Positions 5,836 to 12,368 of a stretch of 15,868 nt of DNA are shown here, piece after piece. This DNA is from Nanobdellota archaeon. GTDB lineage: Archaea; Nanobdellota; Nanobdellia; Pacearchaeales; GW2011-AR1. The translations under genes were made by a program, and so were the position numbers. The stretch covers positions 1-15,868 of the forward strand of contig JADFNI010000026.1 of the NCBI GenBank assembly GCA_022563455.1. Direction: 5' to 3'. Position 1 is the stretch's first letter. Each line of letters starts with the position of its first letter. A model generated the notes under the pieces. That model was not told the DNA's origin. It worked only from the letters and a program-made list of their open reading frames with translations, and did not search any database.

Positions 5836-8544
5836 ATGAGAGAGGTGAAGTTGTTTTTGTTGCTTGTAGCTTTTGTCGCTGTTTTTTCCTCTTACGTAAT
5901 TGCTGAGGTAGAAGTTAATGGATATACTTTTGAGACAAATTATTCTCCTGGAGAGACGATTAAAGGTTTTTTGAATTTGACCTTGACTAATCACGATTAT
6001 CTTTCGTTTGTTACTTCGAGCCTCGGAGATTCTATTTCTTTGGGAGATTTTCTGCAGGCAAATGCTGACGCAAGGAATTTTTCTTTTACTTGTATACCTA
6101 ATGACTGTTCTAGTAATTATGATGTTGGCGAGGGATCTACTAGTATTAGTGTTCCTATAACTCTTGGGACAACTAAGACTGTGGGGTTTGTTTTGTATGG
6201 GGATAATGTTTTGATTAATAGCATTGATTTTACTGTTACTAGTGATTTTGGAACTGAGGAGGGTAGACCTATAAAAATAGAGTTTTTTGAAGAAGAAGAA
6301 TGGTTGTTTAATAAATTTTCTGAAGAGTATACGGGTAAGAACTATGGATGCTATGATTCTTCGGCCGCGGTTTATAGCGGTTTTTTTATTGGAGGGACTC
6401 CTTATTGTGAGCAAATTTTTTCCCATGAGACAAACTCATTTTATATTGGTGTCAGGGTTGGCCTTGAGGATACTAAGGATTTGTTGATGAGTGTATATGG
6501 GATTGATGGGAGTTTAGTTACTAGTTGCGAGTTTAATCCTAATACTGAAGATGGATGTAAAACTCCTTCGGAAATTGAGAGTTTTCCCTTAGGATATTAT
6601 GATGTTTGTGTTTCTTCAGTTAATAATGATCTTACTGATTATAAGATTTTTACGGATTCAACTGGAGAGTCTTGTGGATATTTTGGTGATGGTGTTGGAA
6701 GTGTGGAAAACAGCATAGTTGATTATGCAATTTTTTCTAGTGGAGCAAAGTTTGCTGATGCTTCTTCTCTTGGAGACTTGGAACTTAATTTTATTGATTT
6801 AGCAAATGCAGCTGACAGAATAGTTGATAGGCGTTATGACCGAGACTGTACAAATGGGTGTGCTCTTCCTATTAAGTTAAAAGGTCTTATTCAAAATTTA
6901 GTCATTTCAGATATTAATATTGGATATTCAGATATAAATGGCAACTTGAAGGATAATCAAGTTTATAGTTTGAGTGAAATTTCGGCTTTAGTTGAAACGG
7001 TTGGCACTGTGGATCTTAGTCTTACAAAATTTAACATAACTTCTAGCGGAGAATATACTTTGTTTATTGGGGAAGATGAAATAGTTAAGAAAAATGTTAA
7101 ACAACTCCCATCACCAATTATTGTTGGAGTTTCTCCAATAAACCCCCCCGCAGGTGTTCCGATTAGTTTTTTTGTGGATGTTACAAATGTTTTAAAGAAC
7201 GCAAGCCTTACTTATAATTGGGATTTTGGGGATAATACAAAGATTACTACGAAAACTAATAATGTGACTCATACTTATAAGGAGATTTCTTCGTATACCC
7301 TCATCTTAGAGGTTATAGGTTCTGATGGATTAAAATCAACTAAATCTTTTAATATTATTACACTTAAACCGAAATCTGCTATTGCTTTTACTTTAGTTTC
7401 TAAACGAGAAGCTTTTGAGGAATTTGTTAAGGGGGTTAGGAGATATTCTGTGTGGTATGGTGAAGCGTTCGAGAATACAATTAAAGTTCAGGATTTTTAT
7501 GATGCATTGGACTCTTTAGAAAGATTAGAGTCTTCGGCCGTTACTAATGATGATTATCTTTTTCTCGCAAAAGAACTTTATGATTTAAAAATCCCTATTA
7601 ATTTAGAAGTAAGTGTTGAGTCTGGGTTCTCATTTTTGACCAGCATAGAAGATATTGATCCCAAGGTTGTTGCTAATTTTGCTGGAGGGATTAGTGGAGA
7701 TGATTTGGAAGGGTATAGTGAGGCTATTCTTAGATGGCAAACTCAAAATATTGAGTCAACCATTAATTCTAATATACTTTCAATTGATTTTTGGAGTGGA
7801 GAGAAGGTGAGAGTTTTTAGAACTTATGAACTAAGTATTAATTCTTTTTCTGATACGACTAGTTACTTAGTTATAAATAAACCTTTTTCGGAAGTTTTCT
7901 TTAAGGACTCTATTAAAGCGGAGAGGCAGGGAGAGAATACTATAATTGTGATTGAGCCAAACGAGCAAGAAAAGAAGTTTGAATTTTATGTTGAAGACGG
8001 TGAACCTGTTAGTTTTTTTGTGGCACCACGTTTGAGTGAGATTGTGGTTGAAGTTTTGATTGATCCTACGTGTAATTATAATAATGTTTGTGAGGAGGGG
8101 GAGGATCATAATACTTGTAGGGCTGACTGTAAGCCTGTTAAACTTGCCGGTTTTTATGTTTTTTTGGTAGTATTTTTTGTTCTTGTCTTGTATTCGATTT
8201 TACAATTTTGGTATAAAGTTCATTATGAGAATTTCTTATTTGGAGGAAACAGAAAAGAACTTTTTAATCTTTTGAATTTTATTACTAATGCTAGGTCTCG
8301 TGGAGTGTTAGACTCTGAAATTAGAAAAGGCTTAAGGAAACAAGGGTGGAGTTTGGAGCGTGTGAATTATACACTTAAGAAATCTCGGGGAACGAGGACT
8401 GGAATGTTTGAGTTATTACCTTTTGAAAAGATTGAAAGTTACTTTAGAAATAGAAAGATTGCAAAAGAAGTTGCTATTGGAAAAAAGCAACAAAATGACG
8501 CAAAGGTTAATAAATATCCCTATCGAAATATTAGGAGAAAATGA
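5836..8544 (+). CDS. Large secreted PKD-domain membrane protein with cytoplasmic helical tail
   Basis: A 902-residue type I membrane protein. The signal peptide spans residues 1-23. A long extracytoplasmic part of mostly beta-rich sequence follows, with Cys pairs. A PKD-like domain lies at about 425-512 (YNWDFGDNT near 459, then THTYKEISSYTLILEV). An alpha-helical segment (about 520-600) contains FEEFVKGVRRY. A Cys motif at about 745-765 (CNYNNVCEEGEDHNTCRADC) matches the CxxGExxxxC repeat seen before membrane anchors in DPANN surface proteins. The TM helix is at about 768-793. The cytoplasmic tail holds LLNFITNARSRGVLDSEIRK followed by GLRKQGWSLERVNYTL, a short helical motif of the 'GWs.e.i...L' type. 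Start chosen from promoter spacing. The last bases overlap the GTPase ATG (ATGA). Function unknown; PKD and size suggest a surface interaction role. Confidence 0.85.
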   Translation: MREVKLFLLLVAFVAVFSSYVIAEVEVNGYTFETNYSPGETIKGFLNLTLTNHDYLSFVTSSLGDSISLGDFLQANADARNFSFTCIPNDCSSNYDVGEGSTSISVPITLGTTKTVGFVLYGDNVLINSIDFTVTSDFGTEEGRPIKIEFFEEEEWLFNKFSEEYTGKNYGCYDSSAAVYSGFFIGGTPYCEQIFSHETNSFYIGVRVGLEDTKDLLMSVYGIDGSLVTSCEFNPNTEDGCKTPSEIESFPLGYYDVCVSSVNNDLTDYKIFTDSTGESCGYFGDGVGSVENSIVDYAIFSSGAKFADASSLGDLELNFIDLANAADRIVDRRYDRDCTNGCALPIKLKGLIQNLVISDINIGYSDINGNLKDNQVYSLSEISALVETVGTVDLSLTKFNITSSGEYTLFIGEDEIVKKNVKQLPSPIIVGVSPINPPAGVPISFFVDVTNVLKNASLTYNWDFGDNTKITTKTNNVTHTYKEISSYTLILEVIGSDGLKSTKSFNIITLKPKSAIAFTLVSKREAFEEFVKGVRRYSVWYGEAFENTIKVQDFYDALDSLERLESSAVTNDDYLFLAKELYDLKIPINLEVSVESGFSFLTSIEDIDPKVVANFAGGISGDDLEGYSEAILRWQTQNIESTINSNILSIDFWSGEKVRVFRTYELSINSFSDTTSYLVINKPFSEVFFKDSIKAERQGENTIIVIEPNEQEKKFEFYVEDGEPVSFFVAPRLSEIVVEVLIDPTCNYNNVCEEGEDHNTCRADCKPVKLAGFYVFLVVFFVLVLYSILQFWYKVHYENFLFGGNRKELFNLLNFITNARSRGVLDSEIRKGLRKQGWSLERVNYTLKKSRGTRTGMFELLPFEKIESYFRNRKIAKEVAIGKKQQNDAKVNKYPYRNIRRK

Positions 8545-9179
8545 TAAGGATAATTAAAAATTTTTCAAGAAGGCTGTTTTCGAGAATTTTTCGGAAGAGG
8601 GGCGAAGTAAAATTGGGTTTTTATGGATCCCCTAATGCTGGAAAGACTAGTCTAGCGAATAGAATTTCTCAAGATTGGTTGGGTGAGGATTTAGGAATTG
8701 TTAGTAAAATGCCTCATGAGACTCGGGAAGTTCAGTTTAAAGAAAAAGTTATCTTGGAAAGGAACGGTAAAAAAATTGAATTTAAATTAATTGATACTCC
8801 AGGAATTGCTACGAAAATTGATTTTGAAGACTTTATGAAATTTGGATTAAAAAAGAAAGCGGCTCAAACTAGAGCAAAAGAGGCAACTCAAGGGATTATT
8901 GAATCTATTAAATGGCTTGATGATATGGATGCAGTTATTGTTTTAATTGACTCGACGATAAACCCTTATTCTCAGGTAAATATTACAATTATTGGAAATT
9001 TGGTTGCTAGAAAGATTCCAGTTTTGGTTGTTGCAAATAAGATAGATTTAAAAAAATCAAATATTAAGAAAGTACAGGGAGCTTTTCCAGAATATGAAGT
9101 TGTAGGAATCAGTGCTCGAGACGGAGATAATATGGAAGAGTTTTACGAAGAGCTTTTTAAGCTTGTAAAAAAGGTATGA
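8541..9179 (+). CDS. Era-like GTPase (archaeal, TRAFAC class)
   Basis: A 212-residue P-loop GTPase. G1 is GSPNAGKTS (29-37), G2 probably T61 in HETREV, G3 DTPG (85-88), G4 NKID (166-169) and G5 SAR (191-193); the protein has all motifs for GTP binding and hydrolysis. A basic amphipathic N-terminus (MIRIIKNFSRRLFSRIFRKR) could touch membrane or RNA. There is no KH domain, so it is the short archaeal Era-like form rather than bacterial Era. It overlaps the PKD gene by four bases (ATGA) and has AGGAG just upstream (8533-8537), so translation is probably coupled. The DUF2073 gene follows 7 nt later, a neighbour seen beside such GTPases in other archaea. A role in ribosome or membrane biology is family-based inference. 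Confidence 0.9.
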   Translation: MIRIIKNFSRRLFSRIFRKRGEVKLGFYGSPNAGKTSLANRISQDWLGEDLGIVSKMPHETREVQFKEKVILERNGKKIEFKLIDTPGIATKIDFEDFMKFGLKKKAAQTRAKEATQGIIESIKWLDDMDAVIVLIDSTINPYSQVNITIIGNLVARKIPVLVVANKIDLKKSNIKKVQGAFPEYEVVGISARDGDNMEEFYEELFKLVKKV

Positions 9180-9186
9180 TATAAGA

Positions 9187-9663
9187 ATGGTAAAAAAAAG
9201 AAGGGTTGATAAGAAGTCCTCTGTGGCTAAGAAGAAGGTAGTAAAGAAAAAATTATCGAAGAAAGCTATACGAAACAAAAAGAATAGAAATTTGTTGATT
9301 TATTTTATGCCTTATTCTGAGATTGCAAAAGAGGATAGTATTGGCAGGATAAAAAAGATTATGGGAATTGTGTTGGACCAAAAAATAATAATTTTGCAAG
9401 GAAGGCTTAAGGCTGATGAGGAAATACGACTTATTGAAAATTCCATGACTTTGATTGATAATATTCCTGGCTTTCAGGGAATTGAAATTGCGGCCATTTC
9501 TGGAGATTCAGAATTCGATAATTTGTTTCATAAGGTTCGGCATAATATTGCTAGAATTCTAGTTGGAGAGCAAGATGCTATTACCATTATTGGTCCTGCG
9601 ACTATTGTAAAAGATATAAAGAAGGACCCTAAAAAAATTGAGTTAATGCTTTCTAGAGGATAA
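9187..9663 (+). CDS. DUF2073 family protein with Lys-rich N-terminal extension
   Basis: A 158-residue protein. From about residue 35 it matches my memory of archaeal DUF2073: LLIYFMPYSEI, KIMGIVLDQKIIILQGRLK, then IPGFQGIEIAAISGDSEF and ARILVGEQDAITIIGPATIVKDIKKDP. The first 34 residues are a run of Lys and Arg, a nucleic-acid-binding type of tail. DUF2073 has no established activity; its repeated place next to an Era-like GTPase suggests a partner or regulator. It is the last gene of the operon that begins with the PKD protein. The Zn-ribbon gene I associate with this pair in other archaea is not here. Confidence 0.82.
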   Translation: MVKKRRVDKKSSVAKKKVVKKKLSKKAIRNKKNRNLLIYFMPYSEIAKEDSIGRIKKIMGIVLDQKIIILQGRLKADEEIRLIENSMTLIDNIPGFQGIEIAAISGDSEFDNLFHKVRHNIARILVGEQDAITIIGPATIVKDIKKDPKKIELMLSRG

Positions 9664-9666
9664 ACC

Positions 9667-9674
9667 TTAAATAA
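9667..9674 (+). promoter_or_regulatory. Probable TATA box of the pilin-LamG gene
   Basis: TTAAATAA, a weaker TATA match, centred about 23.5 nt before the ATG at 9694. A second AT-rich run (ATTATATAT) lies too close to the ATG to serve. It begins a few bases after the DUF2073 stop. Confidence 0.5.
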
Positions 9675-9693
9675 GTTTAAATTATATATCTTT

Positions 9694-10854
9694 ATGAAAA
9701 AAAGAGGAATAAGTTCTATTGTTTCGACGCTTTTGATTATATTGTTTACATTATCTTCTGTGGTATTAATATGGGTAGGAATTAGTCCAACTATACAAGA
9801 CTCCGTTAGTGACTCTTCAACTTCTTTTGAAAATGTTGAGGGAGGTCTAAAAATTATTACGAGCAAGGGATATACTGTTTATGATCCAGGTTCTGGAAAA
9901 TTGAGTGTTCAAGTTAGGAGGGGAAGTGGAGATTTGGAGATTACTCGGATAGATTTTATTTTTGTAATAGATGGAGATTCAGTTGTCATTAGTAGTACAA
10001 ATGTCTTAAATCCTAATGAGATAAAAACTTATAGCTTTAATGATCCTTTGTTAACTGAATTTAGTGGAACTGATTCAATTAAGATTGCTGTTATATATGG
10101 AGATGATGATAATGGAATTGTGACTTCTAAGGCTACTGGTATCAAAAAGGGGATAGTTAGTGTGGAAAATATTGATATTACAGATATTACACTTAGTCAT
10201 TTGTATAGTGATCTAGTGTTTTATTTGCCATTCGATACTAGCCCTGTTGGGGGAATTTCATATGACTCTACTGAAAATAATAATGATTTAAATATTTATA
10301 ATGGGACTGAGTATGTAACTACTGGAAAAATCGGAGGAGCATTTAATTTTGATGGAGTTGATGATATTGGAATTATTATTAATACACCAGAATTAGAAAG
10401 CATGGTAACTGATTTTTCTATAGCTTTATGGGTTAAACCTGATTTTGATTCATCAACAGATAAAAGTGGTGTTCCAATTGATAAATTTGATAGTAATGGG
10501 GGGTGGAAGTTGTTATTTAGACAGAATACAGATGTTTTTTCTTTTAGATTTCGGAATTCTGGGGTAAATCAACAGTGCGAGGTTACTAATACTATGACTT
10601 TTAGTGCAGGGACTTGGATACATGTTATTGGAACTTGGAATGGAACCTATTCATCAATATATATTGATGGTGTTTTGAATAATACATGTTTGTTAACAGG
10701 TCCTATGAGTAGTAGTGTAAATCCTATAAATATTGGACAGTCATTTAATTTTAGGGCTTTTTGGAATGGATCAATAGATGAGGTAATGTTATTTGATAAG
10801 AGTTTGACTTTCTCTGAAGTAACTGAAATATATAATAGTAATTATATTGGATAA
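9694..10854 (+). CDS. Type IV pilin-like protein fused to a LamG domain
   Basis: A 386-residue protein. The N-terminus, MKKRG then ISSIVSTLLIILFTLSSVVLIW, is an archaeal class III signal: basic residues, a Gly cleavage site for prepilin peptidase after residue 5, then a hydrophobic helix that packs into a pilus core. The archaeal-pilin-type beta region follows to about residue 165. Residues about 170-386 form a LamG domain, beginning LVFYLPFDTS, with GGAFNFDGVDD in the middle and the closing motif GSIDEVMLFDKSLTFSEVTEIY. Ordinary pilins are about 130-200 residues, so this is a pilin with an added lectin-like head. It likely acts as a tip or minor pilin that binds a glycan or protein. No pilus ATPase or membrane platform gene is in the window. 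Domain calls are firm; tip role is inferred. Confidence 0.85.
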   Translation: MKKRGISSIVSTLLIILFTLSSVVLIWVGISPTIQDSVSDSSTSFENVEGGLKIITSKGYTVYDPGSGKLSVQVRRGSGDLEITRIDFIFVIDGDSVVISSTNVLNPNEIKTYSFNDPLLTEFSGTDSIKIAVIYGDDDNGIVTSKATGIKKGIVSVENIDITDITLSHLYSDLVFYLPFDTSPVGGISYDSTENNNDLNIYNGTEYVTTGKIGGAFNFDGVDDIGIIINTPELESMVTDFSIALWVKPDFDSSTDKSGVPIDKFDSNGGWKLLFRQNTDVFSFRFRNSGVNQQCEVTNTMTFSAGTWIHVIGTWNGTYSSIYIDGVLNNTCLLTGPMSSSVNPINIGQSFNFRAFWNGSIDEVMLFDKSLTFSEVTEIYNSNYIG

Positions 10855-10865
10855 TAGCGTAATAT

Positions 10866-10873
10866 TTTTATAT
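10866..10873 (+). promoter_or_regulatory. TATA box of the MurQ-like gene
   Basis: TTTTATAT centred about 24.5 nt before the ATG at 10894, so the gene is probably transcribed on its own as a leaderless message. Confidence 0.65.
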
Positions 10874-10893
10874 TCTTATTCCCAAATTTCTTT

Positions 10894-11706
10894 ATGAATA
10901 TAACTGAGTCCAAATCTATTTTTAATGATCTTGAAGGAATGTCTGTTATGGAAATATTAGGTGGAATTAATTCAATGGATCTTGAAGTTCCTAAGATTGT
11001 TAAAGAAGCCATTTCCCAAATTGAAGAGTTGGTTAATGAGGTTGTAAAGAGAATGAAGGTCGGTGGGAGACTTTTTTATATTGGAGCTGGGACTAGTGGG
11101 CGTTTGGGAATAATTGATGCAAGTGAGTGTCCTCCAACTTTTGGTGTGGAAGATGATTTAGTTGTTGGGATTATAGCTGGGGGGGACTTAGCTATAAGGA
11201 ATGCTGTTGAAAATAGCGAGGATGATTTGGAACAAGCTTGGAAGGACTTGAAAAGAGAAGGGGTTAGTGATAAAGATTTTGTTATTGGGATTGCGGCTTC
11301 AGGGTCTACCCCTTATGTTGTTTCGGGAATGAAGAAAGCACGAGATAATGGGATTGCTACTGGGTGTATTACGTGTAAAGAGGGAACTGAACTTGCCTTA
11401 AACGTGGATTATCCTGTAGAGGTTGTTACTGGGATAGAATTTATTGAGGGTAGTACTCGAATGAAAGCTGGTACTGCTCAAAAATTGGTGTTGAATATGA
11501 TATCTACTACTGTAATGATTAAACTTGGAAAGACAAGGGGTGGTAAGATGGTAGATATGAAAATTAGTAATGAAAAGCTCTTTTTGAGGGGATTGAATAT
11601 ATTGAAGGAAGAATTAGGTATCGGCACGGATGAGGCTAGTAAACTATTAAGAGAAAAGGGATCTGTTAGAAAAGCTTTGAATTTCGAAGAAATAGTTTAT
11701 AAGTAA
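10894..11706 (+). CDS. murQ: N-acetylmuramic acid 6-phosphate etherase-like SIS protein
   Basis: A 270-residue protein with a SIS sugar-phosphate domain of MurQ type. MurQ cleaves the lactyl ether of MurNAc-6-phosphate to GlcNAc-6-phosphate and lactate during reuse of bacterial wall sugars. Visible: IGAGTSGRLGIIDASECPPTFG (start 63), AVENSEDD (104-111), GIAASGSTPYV (132-142), EVVTGIEFIEGSTRMKAGTAQ (ends 196), KLVLNMIST (197-205) and VDMKISNEKL (220-229). E78 and E109 align with the two catalytic glutamates of E. coli MurQ (E83, E114). Two differences stand out: S138 replaces the usual Arg of ASGRTPY, and the C-terminus has one short helical repeat where bacterial enzymes have two, which explains 270 instead of about 300 residues. 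No anmK, murK or PTS gene is nearby. Family is sure; substrate in an archaeon is open. Confidence 0.92.
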   Translation: MNITESKSIFNDLEGMSVMEILGGINSMDLEVPKIVKEAISQIEELVNEVVKRMKVGGRLFYIGAGTSGRLGIIDASECPPTFGVEDDLVVGIIAGGDLAIRNAVENSEDDLEQAWKDLKREGVSDKDFVIGIAASGSTPYVVSGMKKARDNGIATGCITCKEGTELALNVDYPVEVVTGIEFIEGSTRMKAGTAQKLVLNMISTTVMIKLGKTRGGKMVDMKISNEKLFLRGLNILKEELGIGTDEASKLLREKGSVRKALNFEEIVYK

Positions 11707-11752
11707 AATTTAAATAATCTGTATTCGTTAGTTAGAAATGCTATTTAAATTT
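11706..11752. terminator. 11-bp inverted repeat downstream of murQ
   Basis: aaatttaaata (11706-11716) and its exact complement tatttaaattt (11742-11752) flank a 25-nt loop. All-AT arms right after the murQ stop, in a region where murQ and the RHH gene converge, suggest a transcription end point or a boundary structure. The long loop makes a classical hairpin terminator less likely. Confidence 0.45.
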
Positions 11753-11771
11753 CATAAATCATATTTGTAAA

Positions 11772-11802
11772 ATGCCACATCAATGTGTGAAGAGGGGCAT
11801 GG
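11772..11802. other. Compact structured GC-richer segment of unknown role
   Basis: In an AT-rich gap, atgcc (11772-11776) can pair with ggcat (11796-11800), enclosing cacat/atgtg as a second small stem and an unpaired gaagag. A T-rich run follows. It could be a small RNA, a terminator or a recombination site for the nearby integrase. No tRNA, C/D-box or H/ACA signature is clear. Confidence 0.3.
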
Positions 11803-11823
11803 TTTTATTTCTTAATGATTATA

Positions 11824-11845
11824 ATATTAGAGAGTTTTCTAATAT
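11824..11845 (-). terminator. Hairpin downstream of the RHH gene
   Basis: A perfect 8-bp stem (atattaga with tctaatat) and a 6-nt loop lie 10 nt after the RHH stop codon as read on the minus strand. The position fits the end of the two-gene minus-strand transcript; archaeal terminators need not be hairpins, so the role is likely but not certain. Confidence 0.5.
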
Positions 11846-11855
11846 ATAAACGCTC

Positions 11856-11993
11856 TTATTTTTCCTTCTCCTCTTGATTTAGCAAATATTGTATAATTTC
11901 ATCAAAATCTTTCGCCTTTTTTTGAGCTTTTAAGATGCTAAGTCTATGGTGTGTTGAATCACTTACTCTTATTGGTCTTATGCTGTTTTCCAT
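11856..11993 (-). CDS. Ribbon-helix-helix (Arc/MetJ-like) DNA-binding protein, 45 aa
   Basis: Reading the minus strand from ATG at 11993 to TAA at 11856 gives a 45-residue protein. SIRPIRVSD (4-12) is the N-terminal beta strand typical of ribbon-helix-helix regulators; STHHRLSILKAQKKA (13-27) is helix 1, and DFDEIIQYLLNQEEKE (29-44) is helix 2, matching the pattern 'iRVsdetharL..lk....sfdeiI..LL'. These proteins act as dimers, with the strands in the DNA major groove. The ATG follows the stop of the membrane protein gene by 2 nt, so both come from one transcript. It probably represses its own divergent promoter region and the integrase, as in many archaeal plasmids and viruses; this is inference from position. 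A palindrome near 12301 is a candidate operator. Confidence 0.75.
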   Translation of the reverse strand: MENSIRPIRVSDSTHHRLSILKAQKKAKDFDEIIQYLLNQEEKEK

Positions 11994-11995
11994 TT

Positions 11996-12304
11996 TTATT
12001 TTGGAGTTTCGTAACAAAATAATTCCTTGTCATAACATTTAACAGTTCCTCTTTCCCAGCAGTCATTGACTAGAAGATAATCTTTAAGATCGGCATTACA
12101 GTTATCAATAAGATTATTGTAGTCTTTGATGCATTCTGCTTCACCATCAATTAGAGGGTTATTGATTCTATATTCAAGATTATTGTAATCTTCAATAAGT
12201 ATAGAATTTTCATTACTGATATCAAGCCAAAGTAGAAAAAATAATACTGCTAAGGCTAAGGAAATAATTCCAAAAATACCGCTTCCTTTTACCATTGTAT
12301 ACAT
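11996..12304 (-). CDS. Single-pass membrane protein with coiled, Cys-containing outer part
   Basis: A 102-residue product when read from the ATG at 12304. Residues 1-6 are a short cytoplasmic segment, followed by a TM helix (IFGIISLALAVLFFLLWL, about 10-27). The rest is polar and probably outside: NENSILIEDYNNLEYRI could form a short coiled coil, and YNNL recurs in KDYNNLIDNC. Five cysteines lie in the last part (in AEC, NC, DC, KC, FC). I prefer the ATG at 12304 over the TTG at 12313, as the former lies 23-24 nt from the TATA centre. No family is recognised. It is the first gene of a minus-strand pair with the RHH regulator and diverges from the integrase; a superinfection-exclusion or immunity role is possible but unsupported. 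Confidence 0.65.
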   Translation of the reverse strand: MYTMVKGSGIFGIISLALAVLFFLLWLDISNENSILIEDYNNLEYRINNPLIDGEAECIKDYNNLIDNCNADLKDYLLVNDCWERGTVKCYDKELFCYETPK

Positions 12305-12316
12305 TGTATGCAATGT
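12301..12316. promoter_or_regulatory. Candidate operator palindrome in the divergent promoter
   Basis: acattg-tatg-caatgt: 6-bp inverted arms with a 4-bp spacer, overlapping the start codon of the membrane protein gene. A further direct copy of cattgtat (12293-12300) precedes it. Such a cluster next to a shared promoter is a natural binding site for the RHH dimer encoded in the same transcript. Binding itself is not shown. Confidence 0.45.
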
Positions 12317-12323
12317 AGCAAAC

Positions 12324-12331
12324 TTTATAAA
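12324..12331. promoter_or_regulatory. Shared bidirectional TATA box
   Basis: TTTATAAA is its own reverse complement. About 25 nt to the right lies the GGGGTGAT leader of the integrase, and about 24 nt to the left lies the ATG of the membrane protein. I see no second TATA box for either gene, so one box may serve both directions, with the flanking BRE sequences setting the balance. Confidence 0.55.
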
Positions 12332-12352
12332 ACCTCCGTTTTTGTAGTTTTA

Positions 12353-12360
12353 GGGGTGAT
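12353..12360 (+). promoter_or_regulatory. Strong Shine-Dalgarno site of the integrase
   Basis: GGGGTGAT, complementary to the archaeal 16S rRNA 3' end (AUCACCUCC), lies 8 nt before the ATG at 12369. Most chromosomal genes in this window appear leaderless and lack such a site. Confidence 0.8.
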
Positions 12361-12368
12361 CTAAATTT

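Noticed and set aside
11707..11855. tRNA gene as integration target
   Set aside because: I found no cloverleaf, T-loop GGTTCGA or acceptor stem in this gap or elsewhere near the integrase.
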